A stretch of DNA of 64,000 bases, from contig JAGHRT010000017.1 in the NCBI GenBank assembly GCA_018066245.1, positions 41,647 to 105,646 of the forward strand, read 5' to 3'. The translations under genes were made by a program, and so were the position numbers. The notes under the pieces are model-generated. The model searched no databases. It saw nothing but the letters and a program-made list of their open reading frames with translations, and was not told the origin of the DNA. Within the stretch, counting starts at the first letter, position 1; the number at the start of each line of letters is the position of its first letter. The stretch comes from Candidatus Equimonas faecalis. GTDB taxonomy: Bacteria; Bacteroidota; Bacteroidia; Bacteroidales; Bacteroidaceae. Shown piece by piece: positions 33,017 through 43,500 of this stretch.

Positions 33017-33934
33017 TTATTGTTCGCCCGACACTTGCGGCCATAGAGCGAGAAATTGCTCCATTGCCCGGTCGGGATGGAACCAGTGTATGGCGGTGTC
33101 GCGCTTGAACCATGTGAGCTGCTTCTTGGCATATACGCGTGTGTTCTTCTGCATACGGGCCAGAGCGAAAGGCAGCTCCCACGCACCGTCCAACACTTGG
33201 AACATTTCCTTGTAGCCCACGGTGTTGAGGCTGTTTTCGGCGCGGAAGGGAAGCACGCGGCGACATTCGTCCATCAGGCCGTCCTCTACCATTTCCTCTG
33301 CCCTGCGATTGATGCGGCTGAACAGTTCTTCGCGCGGACGGTTGAGCCCTACCAGCACGGTGTGCCACGCGTCGGTTTGCGATATGCCGGACGGAGCGGT
33401 GAGGAAGCTGCTGTAGGGGTGCCCGCTTTGGTAATAGATTTCGAGGGCGTGGACGATGCGCTTTGTGTTGCGGAGGTCGCAGCGGCTGTAATAGGCGGGG
33501 TCGATGAGGCGCAGTTCGGCACGGAGGGCTTCTGCTCCTTCGGCTTGCAGGCGGCCTTGGAGGAGTTGGCGCACTTCGGAGCTGACTGTGGGCAGGTCGT
33601 CGATGCCGCGTACAAGGGCATCGATGTAGAGCATGGCTCCGCCGCTCACTATCATTACGTCGCGTCTGAGAAACTCCCTGTGCAGCACCTCGCGGGCTTC
33701 TGTGCGGAACTGTGCGGCGGAGTAGTTCTCGTCCAATGCGTGGGTGCCCACGAAGTAGTGTGGGACGCGGGCGATTTGTGAGGCGGTAGGGGCAGCCGTG
33801 CCGATGGGCAGGTCGCGGTAAATCTGCCTGCTGTCAGCATTGATGATGGGGCAGCCGAAGTGTTCGGCCAGTTGCAGGCTGAACGCGGTTTTGCCCACGC
33901 CGGTGGGGCCGAGTATGACAATGAGGGTGCTCAT
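33017..33934 (-). CDS. miaA: tRNA dimethylallyltransferase
   Basis: A 305-residue cytoplasmic enzyme that transfers a dimethylallyl group to N6 of A37 in tRNAs reading UNN codons. P-loop GPTGVGKT (8-15), INADSRQIYRDLPIGTA and GGAMLYIDALVRGIDDLP are diagnostic; the C-terminal NTVGYKEMFQVLDG and YAKKQLTWFKRD complete the fold. The start at 33934 overlaps the GH89 stop (ATGA), placing miaA under coupled translation with a secreted glycosidase, which is unusual. The longer frame from 33994 has no family support. Confidence 0.95.
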   Translation of the reverse strand: MSTLIVILGPTGVGKTAFSLQLAEHFGCPIINADSRQIYRDLPIGTAAPTASQIARVPHYFVGTHALDENYSAAQFRTEAREVLHREFLRRDVMIVSGGAMLYIDALVRGIDDLPTVSSEVRQLLQGRLQAEGAEALRAELRLIDPAYYSRCDLRNTKRIVHALEIYYQSGHPYSSFLTAPSGISQTDAWHTVLVGLNRPREELFSRINRRAEEMVEDGLMDECRRVLPFRAENSLNTVGYKEMFQVLDGAWELPFALARMQKNTRVYAKKQLTWFKRDTAIHWFHPDRAMEQFLALWPQVSGEQ

Positions 33935-36624
33935 TCCCTGGCAAGGAGTTTGCGTCCTGCTTCTATGCGGACGCAGGGTTGCGCAGCCCGACATGAAAGG
34001 GTGGGGGAGAGGGGCCTTCCGTCGATAGCCGTGGCGGCGGAAGGCGCAACTTGTGAACGGGGAGCAGACAGGCCATCGGGGAAGGCCGTTTTGAGGTCGG
34101 CTCCGAAGATGACGGTGGTGCCGTCGGTAAGTGTGAGCGTGCCTTTCACCTTGGCAACGGCGCAGTCGGCAGGCACATCTATGCTGAGAGAACGGCTGGT
34201 GGTCTCAGCGCTACTGAGGGTGCCGTCGTTGTTGAAGTCGATGGCGAGGCTCTCCACTTCGCTGGCATTGACCACAGGGGGGAAAGTGAGTTGGCCTTGG
34301 GTGGCTGTAACGGTCAGGGAGTTGCGGTAGTTGTTGTCGGTGCCACGGTAGGCGTAGGTCGTGGATGTGGCCGATTTGGGCAAGGCGAGGATGTAGCGTC
34401 CCAGCACTTCGGCAGCCACGGTGCGGGTGTCGCCTTCGGGTTCAGGCGTGTAGAAAGTGCGTTCTGCCTTGATCTGCTTGCCCTTGGCGGCGGCTCCCCA
34501 TTCGCCCTGCAGCTCGTGCGCCCAGTTCCATTCGCTGTAGAACCAACCGGCTGCCGGCGTTGAGAGCAGGCCTGGCTGGTGGTTGAAGTAGTAGTTCCAA
34601 CGCGGATAGTAGTAGTCGCGCAGCAGGCCTTGCCACTGGCGGTAGGAATAGTCGCGCAGCCCCCATTCGCAGGCCGTGCGGTCGCCCCAGGTCGTGATGA
34701 GGGTGCGTGCGTTGTCCAGTTCGAGCCAGTCGGCTGTGGCAGTGGTGGCTCCCTCCACTTCGGCTGCTGCCCGGCGTGCTGTCTCCGTCCAGTTGCCCAG
34801 ACGGAAGAGGCGGTTGGTGCCCAGCAGGCGGTCGGTGTCGAGAATCAGGCGGAGGAACAGGTCCTTGCGTGCCTGGAAGAGCGGCGAATTGAGGTCGGCA
34901 CCGGCTGTCTGTATGGCGGCAAGCAGGGATTGGGCATAATCGCTCAATGTCTGGCGCACGACGTCGGTGAGGTCGTAGCTCATGTTTATAGCTCCTGCGT
35001 GGCCGCTTGTGCCTATTGTGGCGGCAGCGTGCATCATGTCGAAGGCGGCGCCGGTGAACTTCTGCTGATTGTAGAACACCTTGCTGCTGCCCCAACTGCT
35101 CACGGCATTCATTGTGAGCGCAGGGCGTCCGCACATCACGGTTTCGTGAGGGCCCTGTACGCCGCCTGTCTCATTGAGGGCCGTGGTGCGCAGAATGTCC
35201 CAAGCGCGGGCGGCATCGGCGTTCTCCTGCCCGTAGCGGCTTAGGGCATAGTCGGCCACCCAGCCGGCCACGTCGGGCGCGGCGGTGAGCCAGGGCAGTT
35301 CAAACAGAAGGTCGTAGCACACGGGTACGCTTTCTATGGCTTCAGGTGCCGCCCCTATGCCGCGCACGCCCGCGTATTTCTTTTTATAGGTGAAGTAGCC
35401 CTTGGCCACAGTGGCGAGGCGGCCCATCATGCCCGTGCGTCCGCCAAAGTTGGGAATGGTGCAGTAGATGGCCTCCTGCGGGGCGTAGCCCCTGTAAGTG
35501 TCGAAGCAGGGCTTGCCGTCGCTGAAAAGGTCGAGCACAATCAAGCGTCCCTCGGGCACGGCCGTGAGCGAGGTGGCCTGATAGCCGGCCCATTGCCACT
35601 GTTGGATGACCCACTTGCTCCCGTCGCCGCAGCTGGCCTGCATAGCGTCAAAGATGGCACGGTAGCCTTCGGCATACTTCCCGCTGCGTATGGAACCTCC
35701 TTCGTGGAAGGGGTCCATGGCGTAGTAGTCGGAGGTGCCCAGCACCTCGTGCAGGGCTTTGTAGTAGCGTTCGGCCACCTCGGGGAACTTGTCGGCGGAG
35801 GGGTCCATGATATAGGGCCTCGTGAAGGCTCCGCCCCAGTTGCCTTGGCTCTCTGTGGGGTAGGCGGGATTCTTCTTGGTGAAGTCGCTGGGCACGGTGG
35901 CGGCAAATCCGGGAAGAACCGGCTTCATGCCGAGTTCGCGTTCGCGGTCAGCAATCTGGCGGCCCAACTTGGCTTGGCGGCTGAACCATGCGCTGTCGGT
36001 GGTACCGCCCCAGCCTTCGAGGTTGTTCATGCCCCACCATGCGGTGAAGGCAGGGCCGGCGGCAAAGGCCTTGGCTTCGTCGTCGGTATAGTTGTATTGC
36101 ACGAGGACGCGTCGCCACACTTCCTCAAGTCCCACGATTTGCAAGGGCATGTTGATGCCGTGCAGGGCCATCCAGTCGATTTCCTGCTGCCAGCGTTCCC
36201 ATGTCCACGTTGTCATGGAGTAGCCGAAGGTGCAGAAGTTGAGGTAGTAGCGGTAGTCGGCCGTGCAGGTGTGTGTCTCTTCCGCTTCGGGCAGGGGAAG
36301 GGGCACTGCCGTAAGGTCAGTTGTCAGTTGGTTCCAACTGAGGTTGATGTGGGCGTAGTGGTTGAGGTACCAGTTTACGCCAGTGGTTACGGCCAGCGTA
36401 CTGCTGCCTTTGATGCAAGGCTTGCCTTCGCTGGCTGTGATGCAGAACACATCGGCTGATGAGCTGCTGAGGCCGGGTTCCACCTCTACGACAAAGCGGT
36501 TGGCCGCTCCCTCTCCACCGATGCGGTTGAGGAAGGCGACCAATGTCGTGGAGGAATCGCCAGCCGTAAGGCCCTGCGCCAAGGCAGCGCACAGGCCTAA
36601 AAGTATGAGCCGTGGGATTCTCAT
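33931..36624 (-). CDS. Alpha-N-acetylglucosaminidase, GH89
   Basis: An 897-residue exported glycosidase. Signal peptide 1-21. Family blocks are clear: YRYYLNFCTFGYSMTTWTWERW, EIDWMALHGINMPL, AFTAWWGMNNLEGWGG, YAMDPFHEGG, and the helical C-terminal domain (ELDNARTLITTWG). GH89 removes terminal alpha-linked GlcNAc, for example from mucin or heparan-type glycans. It carries a weak C-terminal AIDGRPL...GRKLLARE motif similar to the peptidases upstream. It overlaps miaA, and the gene before it (36678) lies 53 bp away on the same strand. Confidence 0.93.
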   Translation of the reverse strand: MRIPRLILLGLCAALAQGLTAGDSSTTLVAFLNRIGGEGAANRFVVEVEPGLSSSSADVFCITASEGKPCIKGSSTLAVTTGVNWYLNHYAHINLSWNQLTTDLTAVPLPLPEAEETHTCTADYRYYLNFCTFGYSMTTWTWERWQQEIDWMALHGINMPLQIVGLEEVWRRVLVQYNYTDDEAKAFAAGPAFTAWWGMNNLEGWGGTTDSAWFSRQAKLGRQIADRERELGMKPVLPGFAATVPSDFTKKNPAYPTESQGNWGGAFTRPYIMDPSADKFPEVAERYYKALHEVLGTSDYYAMDPFHEGGSIRSGKYAEGYRAIFDAMQASCGDGSKWVIQQWQWAGYQATSLTAVPEGRLIVLDLFSDGKPCFDTYRGYAPQEAIYCTIPNFGGRTGMMGRLATVAKGYFTYKKKYAGVRGIGAAPEAIESVPVCYDLLFELPWLTAAPDVAGWVADYALSRYGQENADAARAWDILRTTALNETGGVQGPHETVMCGRPALTMNAVSSWGSSKVFYNQQKFTGAAFDMMHAAATIGTSGHAGAINMSYDLTDVVRQTLSDYAQSLLAAIQTAGADLNSPLFQARKDLFLRLILDTDRLLGTNRLFRLGNWTETARRAAAEVEGATTATADWLELDNARTLITTWGDRTACEWGLRDYSYRQWQGLLRDYYYPRWNYYFNHQPGLLSTPAAGWFYSEWNWAHELQGEWGAAAKGKQIKAERTFYTPEPEGDTRTVAAEVLGRYILALPKSATSTTYAYRGTDNNYRNSLTVTATQGQLTFPPVVNASEVESLAIDFNNDGTLSSAETTSRSLSIDVPADCAVAKVKGTLTLTDGTTVIFGADLKTAFPDGLSAPRSQVAPSAATAIDGRPLSPTLSCRAAQPCVRIEAGRKLLARE

Positions 36625-36677
36625 GGTTGGAGTGATTGGTTGATGGGGGAAAAGGGGAATTTGGCGGGTACGCCCAA

Positions 36678-37250
36678 CTAATAGTCGGGGCCGTCATTGA
36701 ACTCATAGCCTTCAGCGTCGAGTTCATCGGTGTTGTAGGTATTGCCGCCGATTCCGTAGGGGTCGTAGCCTTCGTCATCGTCTTCCTGGCTGGCCGCCTT
36801 GCTCTTTGCGTCGGTGATGGTCTTGATGAGGTCGTCGGTATCTATGGCGAGGAATTGCTGCGGGGCTTCTCCTTTTTCGCGGATGGTGCAGGGCGCGTCG
36901 TCGGAATCTTCGTCGGCTTCCTGCAACTTGAGGTAGAAGGAACGCTCGTTGAAGGGGTCGAACACGAACTCCAGCTTCTGGCCGTCCTCATCGACAAGTT
37001 CAGAGAGGCGGGCATCGGCCATGGCGTAGGTGTCTTCGTCGTAGATTTTCTCTCCGAAGTCCTCGCGTGTGATTTGCTGGTGGCGTTCCCACTCGTCGTC
37101 GCAGAGGAAGAAAGAGGTCATGTCATCCTTGTAGCCGCAGGAGGCGAGGATGAGATTGTTGAGGTCGAGGAACGTGGCCTCGCTGTCGATAAGGTACTCG
37201 CGGAGGAAGCCATCGACTTCTTCGCAAATGAGTTTGATACGGTATTGCAT
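36678..37250 (-). CDS. Plasmid pRiA4b ORF-3-like protein
   Basis: A 190-residue acidic protein: YRIKLICEEVDGFLREYLID, LNNLILASCGYKDDMTSFFL and YEDTY-like turns match the PRiA4_ORF3 fold, named in some databases after an IS1096 passenger gene. Residues 140-190 are a disordered acidic tail. No insertion sequence is present, so the name does not imply mobility here. In Bacteroides-type genomes the family often lies next to miaA. Function unknown. Confidence 0.75.
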   Translation of the reverse strand: MQYRIKLICEEVDGFLREYLIDSEATFLDLNNLILASCGYKDDMTSFFLCDDEWERHQQITREDFGEKIYDEDTYAMADARLSELVDEDGQKLEFVFDPFNERSFYLKLQEADEDSDDAPCTIREKGEAPQQFLAIDTDDLIKTITDAKSKAASQEDDDEGYDPYGIGGNTYNTDELDAEGYEFNDGPDY

Positions 37251-37260
37251 AGGGTTGGGG

Positions 37261-37302
37261 GGATTAGTGAATTAGTAAATTAGCAAATTAGCAAATTAGC
37301 CC
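37261..37302. repeat. AGCAAATT-type tandem repeat
   Basis: TTAGTGAATTAGTAAATTAGC repeats lie just 5' of the pRiA4b-like gene start, followed by a short CCTCCCCGC/AGGGGAG hairpin at 37303-37318. The rest of the 360-bp gap 37251-37610 holds a signal-peptide remnant and a GGGCTTGGGCGCACC hairpin (37505-37538). Confidence 0.65.
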
Positions 37303-37328
37303 TCCCCGCAAGGGGAGCGGACTCTTGC

Positions 37329-37384
37329 CCCGCCACGGTGCCGGGCATGAGCAGAAGTGCGCTAAGGATTGATTCTATTTTCAT
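37329..37384 (-). pseudogene. Orphan 5' end of a FISUMP-type secreted gene
   Basis: ATG at 37384 followed by codons for MKIESILSALLLMPGTVAG, almost the same at DNA level as the first 55 bases of the genes starting at 38756 and 40194. After that the match stops and GC-rich repeat sequence follows. It looks like the leftover of a deleted or truncated third paralogue. Confidence 0.75.
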
Positions 37385-37610
37385 AATTGCGTTGTTTTCG
37401 TTCGTTTCTGAGTCTGTCGAAGAATCGTCTTCTAAGGTGTCAAAGGAACAGACCTGTCTTTTAAAGTGAGTCAGACGTACCTGCCCACCCCCTGACGCTC
37501 TTCTGGGCTTGGGCGCACCTTGGGGTGCGCTGGAGCCCGACAGAATATAAATGGTGGGGCGGTGATATTGGTGCTGTCTTTGGATTGGGAAGGGATATGC
37601 ACCTTTCAAG

Positions 37611-38756
37611 TTACTCCGCAAGCACCGTGCGGACAGAGTAGCCGAAATTGTGGTCGTTGATGTTCACGTACTGGCCGCCCGAATAGAAGTACAGGTAATA
37701 CATAGTGCTGCTGCCATGAGGCGTGGAAGAACAGTAGTGCCCGTTGTTGCCCTGGCCGCCGACACTGCCGGCGTCGCAGAGGCCGGCAGCAGGTAGGAAC
37801 ACGCTGTTGCCAGACTCATAGGTATCATCCCTACCTTTTACCAAGTAGCCGTTCATTTTTGTTTTATTATCGGTAGTCCACTCCCATTTGCAATAGTCAA
37901 TAAGCGCCTGCCACTGTGCCGCGCTCGGAAGAGTCCATGTGTGTCCACCACCGCTTCCGCTGTTCCATGTCTTTGCAGCCTCAATTGCATTTGCATAGTT
38001 GTAGTAGTAGCCATAGGTGGCATCATAGCCTATGTACATGTCTTTGACTTCACCTACATTTTCGGTTGCCCAATAGTAGCCGCCGAGTTTCACGAAATCA
38101 TGACCATTGATTTTATTTTCTGCCGGGTCTTCCGCCCACTTGGCGTAAAGGGTCAGGCTTTGTGTTACTCTTGTGGAGTAGTTCCATGCCTCTGTACATT
38201 CTTTGTCCGTGTACCATCCACGGAAACCATGTTTTTCTGCAGAGGCGTAAGTCAGTGGGACGGTTGAGTTGTATCCAATCCGTATGTCCTCTGGTTTAGC
38301 CTTAAAATTATCCGTTATGTTCAAGTCAAAACTGACAGTGATATACCCGATAGTTACGACCATATCATTTGAGATGTCGGAAACGGTAAAAGTATGGAAT
38401 CCATTGGCAACATCAGGAGCAAGGACTTCATTATCCTTAATACATTCAAGTCCATAGCCACCCACGGAAACAGCCTTTATCTTCACTGCATTTCCTTCAA
38501 GATTTGTACTGAACACGACCTCGCTTGCAGGAGTGTTTTCTGCCAGTTTCACCGTCACTTTATTGTCTCCGACTGTGACTGTCTGTTCAGATTCTGTCGG
38601 ATCAGTCCCTTTCTTATCTCCGAACGACACTTTCATGTTCGGAGTGGTCTTGTAACTGTGACATGTGCCGTCTTCCATCTTTACGTTGAGATACTGTGCG
38701 CTTGCCACGGTGCCGGCCATGAGCAGAAGTGCGCTGAGGATTGATTTTATTTTCAT
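37611..38756 (-). CDS. FISUMP-domain protein with InlB-type repeat
   Basis: A 381-residue exported protein from 38756 (MKIKSILSALLLMAGTVASAQ). An N-terminal YLNVKMEDGTCHSYKT module is followed by a single Listeria-Bacteroides (InlB B) repeat (HGFRGWYTDKECTEAWNYS, LTLYAKWAED) and a FISUMP domain (VKLGGYYWATENVG, WTLPSAAQWQALIDY, FLPAAGLCD, HYCSSTPHGSS, YSVRTVLAE). Likely surface-exposed; function unknown. It starts 13 bp after the preceding paralogue ends, so both are in one operon. Confidence 0.84.
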   Translation of the reverse strand: MKIKSILSALLLMAGTVASAQYLNVKMEDGTCHSYKTTPNMKVSFGDKKGTDPTESEQTVTVGDNKVTVKLAENTPASEVVFSTNLEGNAVKIKAVSVGGYGLECIKDNEVLAPDVANGFHTFTVSDISNDMVVTIGYITVSFDLNITDNFKAKPEDIRIGYNSTVPLTYASAEKHGFRGWYTDKECTEAWNYSTRVTQSLTLYAKWAEDPAENKINGHDFVKLGGYYWATENVGEVKDMYIGYDATYGYYYNYANAIEAAKTWNSGSGGGHTWTLPSAAQWQALIDYCKWEWTTDNKTKMNGYLVKGRDDTYESGNSVFLPAAGLCDAGSVGGQGNNGHYCSSTPHGSSTMYYLYFYSGGQYVNINDHNFGYSVRTVLAE

Positions 38757-38769
38757 ATTTCGTTGTTTA

Positions 38770-40194
38770 TTATTGAGTACAATCTCTGACAAGACGGACA
38801 GACTGTTCATAGTAGCGGTATTTTGCCCTAGACGGATAGAAGGTATCAGAAATGAAAGCTGTGTAGTACGCCTCATTCGCACCCATGGCTGTAGAGTGCC
38901 AATAAAAGCCTTCTTCTCCTTTGCTGATGTATTCTCCACGGCCTTCACCGTCTTCATACAGAATACGGCCCGCCGCAGGGAGAAACACCGCTCCTGCAGT
39001 TTCCATTGCCTCCCAGTTTCCTCCTGCCGTATATTCGTTGTCGGTAAATTGAGGATTGTTGTTTGGGGCTGCCGACAAAGGTGCGAATGCTTCGCTACCC
39101 TTGCTTTTCATGGGGTCGGTGAATACATCAGGCAGAATAATAAGCCCCTTGACACCGCATACCGTCGCATACCCGCACTTGTCTCTCGCATTTTTTCTGC
39201 TGTCGAACAAATACTTCCATTCATCTTTGGTGAGAGTGCGCCAGGTGTGCCCGTCGCCGATATTACTGCCCCAATCAACAAAATCACCCCTTTCTTGGCA
39301 CCCCCAAGTAAACAGTGATAATTGTTCCGAAGTGTGGTCATACTCATACTGATTGTTAAAGAACCACCAGGAATCCGCGTTGGTTGTATATTTAAGATTG
39401 CCCCGTGAGAAGCAGACGGTCTTGCAATTCTCCGCAGGACCCACGGAAAATTCACCGGGAAGGCTAGGTGTAAAGGGCTTTACCGTGGTCTTGCAGATTG
39501 CAACCTGCTCTCCCACCTCAGTCGTTGCCGTAATATCAGTCTCTCCCTCTGCCATCGCCGTCACCTTGCCGTTTTCATCCACGGTTGCTACGGAAGCGTT
39601 GCTGCTTGACCAAGTGAATTTTTTATTAAAAGCATCTGCCGGCAACACCGTTGCGCTGAGTTTGAATGTGCATCCGGCATAAGTAGTATGGTTTGACAGG
39701 GACAGGCTTATAGAGGCCGGCCTTAGATACCCTATTGTTGCCGTGACATCCGTGGAAATGTCCGAAACGGTGAATATGTGAGACAAAAAAATCACTCTGT
39801 CTAGATTAGTTTGATAATCAAAGAACCATGGTCTTGAGATTGTGCAAGAAGCCTCACCGTCAAGATCATATTCAAGTTTTTTCTGTGACTTAGAAAAGGC
39901 TTCTATAATAACATTGTTATTTTCCACCTTCACTGAACCTAATAGCACATCATTCCTCACTTCCGGATACTGTTCTTCATCAAGTTTTACCGTCACGGTA
40001 TGTCCATTGACTGTTACTGTCTGTGTAGATTCCGTCACTTCTGCACCTGCCTTATTTCCGAACGACACCTTCATGTTCGGGGTTGTCTTGAAACTGCGGA
40101 CGGATCCGTCTTCCAACTTCACGTTGAGATACTGTGCGCTGGCCACGGTGCTGGCCATGAGCAGAAGAGCGCTGAGGATTGATTTTAGTTTCAT
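38770..40194 (-). CDS. FISUMP-like protein with bacterial Ig-like (BIG2) domain
   Basis: A 474-residue exported protein from 40194 (MKLKSILSALLLMASTVASAQ). The first 45 residues are almost the same as in the next gene. Then a BIG2 domain (ISLSLSNHTTYAGCTFKLSA, FTWSSSNASVATVDENGKV) and a FISUMP-type domain (CFSRGNLKYT, FTWGCQERGDFVDWGSN, WRTLTKDEWKYLFDSR, FLPAAGRI, YYEQSVRLVRDC). The ligand or partner is unknown. A small KxYxxP peptide gene lies 112 bp upstream. Confidence 0.84.
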   Translation of the reverse strand: MKLKSILSALLLMASTVASAQYLNVKLEDGSVRSFKTTPNMKVSFGNKAGAEVTESTQTVTVNGHTVTVKLDEEQYPEVRNDVLLGSVKVENNNVIIEAFSKSQKKLEYDLDGEASCTISRPWFFDYQTNLDRVIFLSHIFTVSDISTDVTATIGYLRPASISLSLSNHTTYAGCTFKLSATVLPADAFNKKFTWSSSNASVATVDENGKVTAMAEGETDITATTEVGEQVAICKTTVKPFTPSLPGEFSVGPAENCKTVCFSRGNLKYTTNADSWWFFNNQYEYDHTSEQLSLFTWGCQERGDFVDWGSNIGDGHTWRTLTKDEWKYLFDSRKNARDKCGYATVCGVKGLIILPDVFTDPMKSKGSEAFAPLSAAPNNNPQFTDNEYTAGGNWEAMETAGAVFLPAAGRILYEDGEGRGEYISKGEEGFYWHSTAMGANEAYYTAFISDTFYPSRAKYRYYEQSVRLVRDCTQ

Positions 40195-40306
40195 ATTTCG
40201 TTTATTTATGATTAGTTTAATAGGCGATAGCTCCGCGCCAATCACGCTTTTAATTAGGCATTGCATTCGGCTTACACAGCATTGACTGCCTGTATTTGAT
40301 GGGCTA

Positions 40307-40453
40307 TTACCATTGGAAGTACTCTTCTTCGAGGTCATCCGTTTCCTTTTCATTGAATATGTCAATGTTTTGCCCATCGCTTACGCTTAATAAAAACGCA
40401 GGCGATGTTGTTACTACCTCTATGCAAGGTATTGTATAGGTTTTCTTTTTCAT
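40307..40453 (-). CDS. Small KxYxxP-type peptide (48 aa)
   Basis: ATG at 40453, stop TAA at 40307-40309. The product begins MKKKTYTIPCIEVVTTSPAF and ends in an acidic DDLEEEYFQW. The start K-x-Y-x-x-P-x-x-x-V matches the 71-residue peptide at 15173-15388. It sits between the large BspA-like gene and the FISUMP gene on the same strand. Not predicted to have a signal peptide; function unknown. Confidence 0.55.
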   Translation of the reverse strand: MKKKTYTIPCIEVVTTSPAFLLSVSDGQNIDIFNEKETDDLEEEYFQW

Positions 40454-40517
40454 GTTTTGTGATTTAGTAAATCAGTGCGTGGAGGAAGATATTTGTAAAA
40501 AGTGAAACTTTCAGCTC

Positions 40518-43500
40518 TTATCTTATCACGCTTTTCTCTCCGTTCTTGATCACTATGCCCTTGTAACCGCCTTTCACGCGTATGCCTTGCAGGTTATACA
40601 AGTTTTCGTTTTCGTTTCTGTTTTCGTTTTCGTTAACAAAGTTAATTCCTGTTATTTCTCCGTCATCGAACACGAATCTGAATGCCTTGGCTGATGAAGA
40701 CCCTGTCAGTTGCAGATAAGCACGGTTGGCAGCGAGTGGCTTTCCCACTGCCCACGGATAGAGTCCCACACCGAGTTTGGCTGTGCCTGAGAGGATGTAG
40801 CAGTTGGCAGGTGTCGGGATTTGCACGTCTGTACCTTGCAGGACATTATCTGCGTCCCCTTCCGTGTAGCCACAGGTGCCAAGCTTGTAATTGCCGCTTG
40901 CGGATTTTAGCACAACCGCTGTTTGTGCAGGAATAAATCCTTCCTTAATTTCTATGAGATGAAGGCATTCTGCTTCTTCATCCAGCGTGGCGGTATAGGC
41001 TTTCACACCTTCAGGGATGGTGTATGCCTCCAAGCTGCTGTAGAAGGTTGTATAGTAATCGCTTTGATTGAGTGGATCTTTGTTGGCTTGAGACTGTACA
41101 GCCGGCGTGCCATTGAAGAAGCCCATCTCTATTATCATACTTGCTGGATAGGTTACGGTTTGTCCATTGACGGTGAAGACGACATTGCCCTGTTCGTTGA
41201 ATCCAAATTCCGTGGCATCCACATAGTGTTCCTTCTCAATTGGGGTATTGTTGCCTGTAAAGTCAATGTGCAGCACGTTGAGCAGCCTGGCCAGAACGTA
41301 GTCGGTGCCTGCAATCTCTCTGGTGCAACCTTCGTTCTCGAAGTTCTTCCCGCAGTCAGGGCAGTGCCAGTAGGCTATGTTTCCTTCAGCATCAGCAGTC
41401 GGAGCCTTATATGGCATAAGTTTCTTGTTCGCATGATGTATGGCAGGTATTATCACACTGCCTGTTATCTGGCTCGTGCAAATCTCGTCGCTGTAGTTCA
41501 GATTGCATCTCGTACAATGCCAGTGCTCAACATTTCCGTCAGCCGTACAGGTAGCATCTTTCTGCGCATTGTGTTTTGCGCTGTGGCCGAGTGCAGGGAT
41601 TTCCCATTCAGTCATCACCGTCGTGCATTCAGCATTTGCGTAATAAGCCTTACACTTCGTGCAGTACCAGTATTCCTTGTTGCCCTTTTTCGTACAGGTA
41701 GCAGCCTTTGAGTAGTAATGTTGCAGATTGTGCTTTGAAGTATATTCCAGTGTTACCGCCCATGTCACTTCGTTTGGGGTTTTGCAAGTATTGTGATAAT
41801 TCTTTATGTGGAATTCTACCACATCGCCTTTATTTAAGTTAGCCAAATTAAGGACATATACATCAGGTGAAACCTCGAATGACGCATTTGAAAGGATTAT
41901 CCCTGTCTCAGCGCCCTTGTTTACCTTATAATATAAGTCGCAACTTCCGTAGCGTCCATTCGATTGCTTTGTCTTGTCTCCCGTCCAGCTCCACTTGAGG
42001 CGGACATTTTGTGCTTTGTCTTCTGCCACTTGGAATGATACCCATTCGTCTGCGCAGTAGTTGTCCTCTGTTCCGTCAGTATCCTTAAACACTTTTACTG
42101 CCGCATAGCCGAAGTTCACGCCGTCGTATGTTTCGTTTACTTCCTGTGTCCATTCGGTCACATCACCTTGATTGATTTGATCGGTCGGGTCGTCTGTCGA
42201 AGGGAAGTAAGAGACAATAGCTGCTGCATTCAGTTCGTTCAGGCAAGCCTCCTCAGCGTAGATTTTGCCTGACTTCGTGTCTTCCCAGCACTCACGGGTG
42301 TAGCCACGGGCAACACAGGTGGCATCACAGCTGTTGCGATGGGTGGCCCCAACGGATATCGGTGTGTTGGAATACTTCAACACATCCCCATCATAGCCGT
42401 AGAACACGGCACCTCGGCTGCTATTGAGTACCGGTGAAAGGTCGGCCCCCAATGTCTGATACCATTTCTGGCTGCCGTCCGTCACACCACGATTAAGACG
42501 GTAGCATACTTCTCCGCCAGCAAAGGCTTCGGCTTTCATTACGTGAGAATCATGGATTTTTGATGCTGGGCAACCTGCCACCAGCATTCCATAGATTTTT
42601 TCGCAATCGCCACTGACATTCGGCAGCCCCTCATAAGGGTCACCATCGTGCGGTATGGATCTGGACTTCAGTGTGTAGCAGTTGTCGATAGAATACGTTG
42701 CGGTAGTAGTTGAATACACTGAGCCGCAGATACCGCCGAAACGGGAGTCTTGAGTTCCACCCTTTTCCTCATACGTCGATACAATACCGATATTGTAGCA
42801 GTTGGCAATGGATGCATTGACATAGCAAGAACCGGAGATTCCACCTGCATCATAATCGTGAGCCATTACGTATGCACCGTTCCAGCAGTTCTCAATCCTT
42901 CCGCTTGCAAAGTCGCCGCAGATGCCACCCACGTGGTTCTTGCCATAGAAGTAACTGTCCTTGATTCCGAGGTCGTGGATATGGGCATTGCCGGCAGCCT
43001 TGCCGAAAAGGCCCACGTTGTTCACATCTGTATTTTTGAAGTAAAGTCCGCTGATGGTATGCCCGTTGCCGTTGAACTCGCCAGAGAAATCCACGCTATG
43101 TCCGCCTATCGGTGTCCAGCCTATGCAATCTTCGCTGTTAAGCCTTCCGCTGCCATTCAACACACTCGCGTTCATCGTGATGTCTGCCGTCAGCATAGCA
43201 CAGGCAGACGCATGTGCATTATGGCTGTTCACGTAATCGGCAAACCACAGCAGGTTTCCTAACGTGGCAATCTGATAGGGATTGTCTTTTGAGCCGTCGC
43301 CCGTTGCAGGTTCGGCGCATTCTGTTTTCGCCAATTCATTCGCTCTGTCATAGAACTGATAATTCTTTCCACACCCCGTGCAATGCCAATAGCTGATCGT
43401 GCTGCCGCCTTGCGTCATCATATCTTTCACGAAACTATGCAGGTGGTTCGTTGTACTTTCGCATATAGTCTCGTTGAGGTACTCTCTGTTATCGTCGTCA

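Noticed and set aside
36678..37250. Transposon passenger gene
   Set aside because: The database name comes from IS1096, but there is no transposase or terminal inverted repeat.
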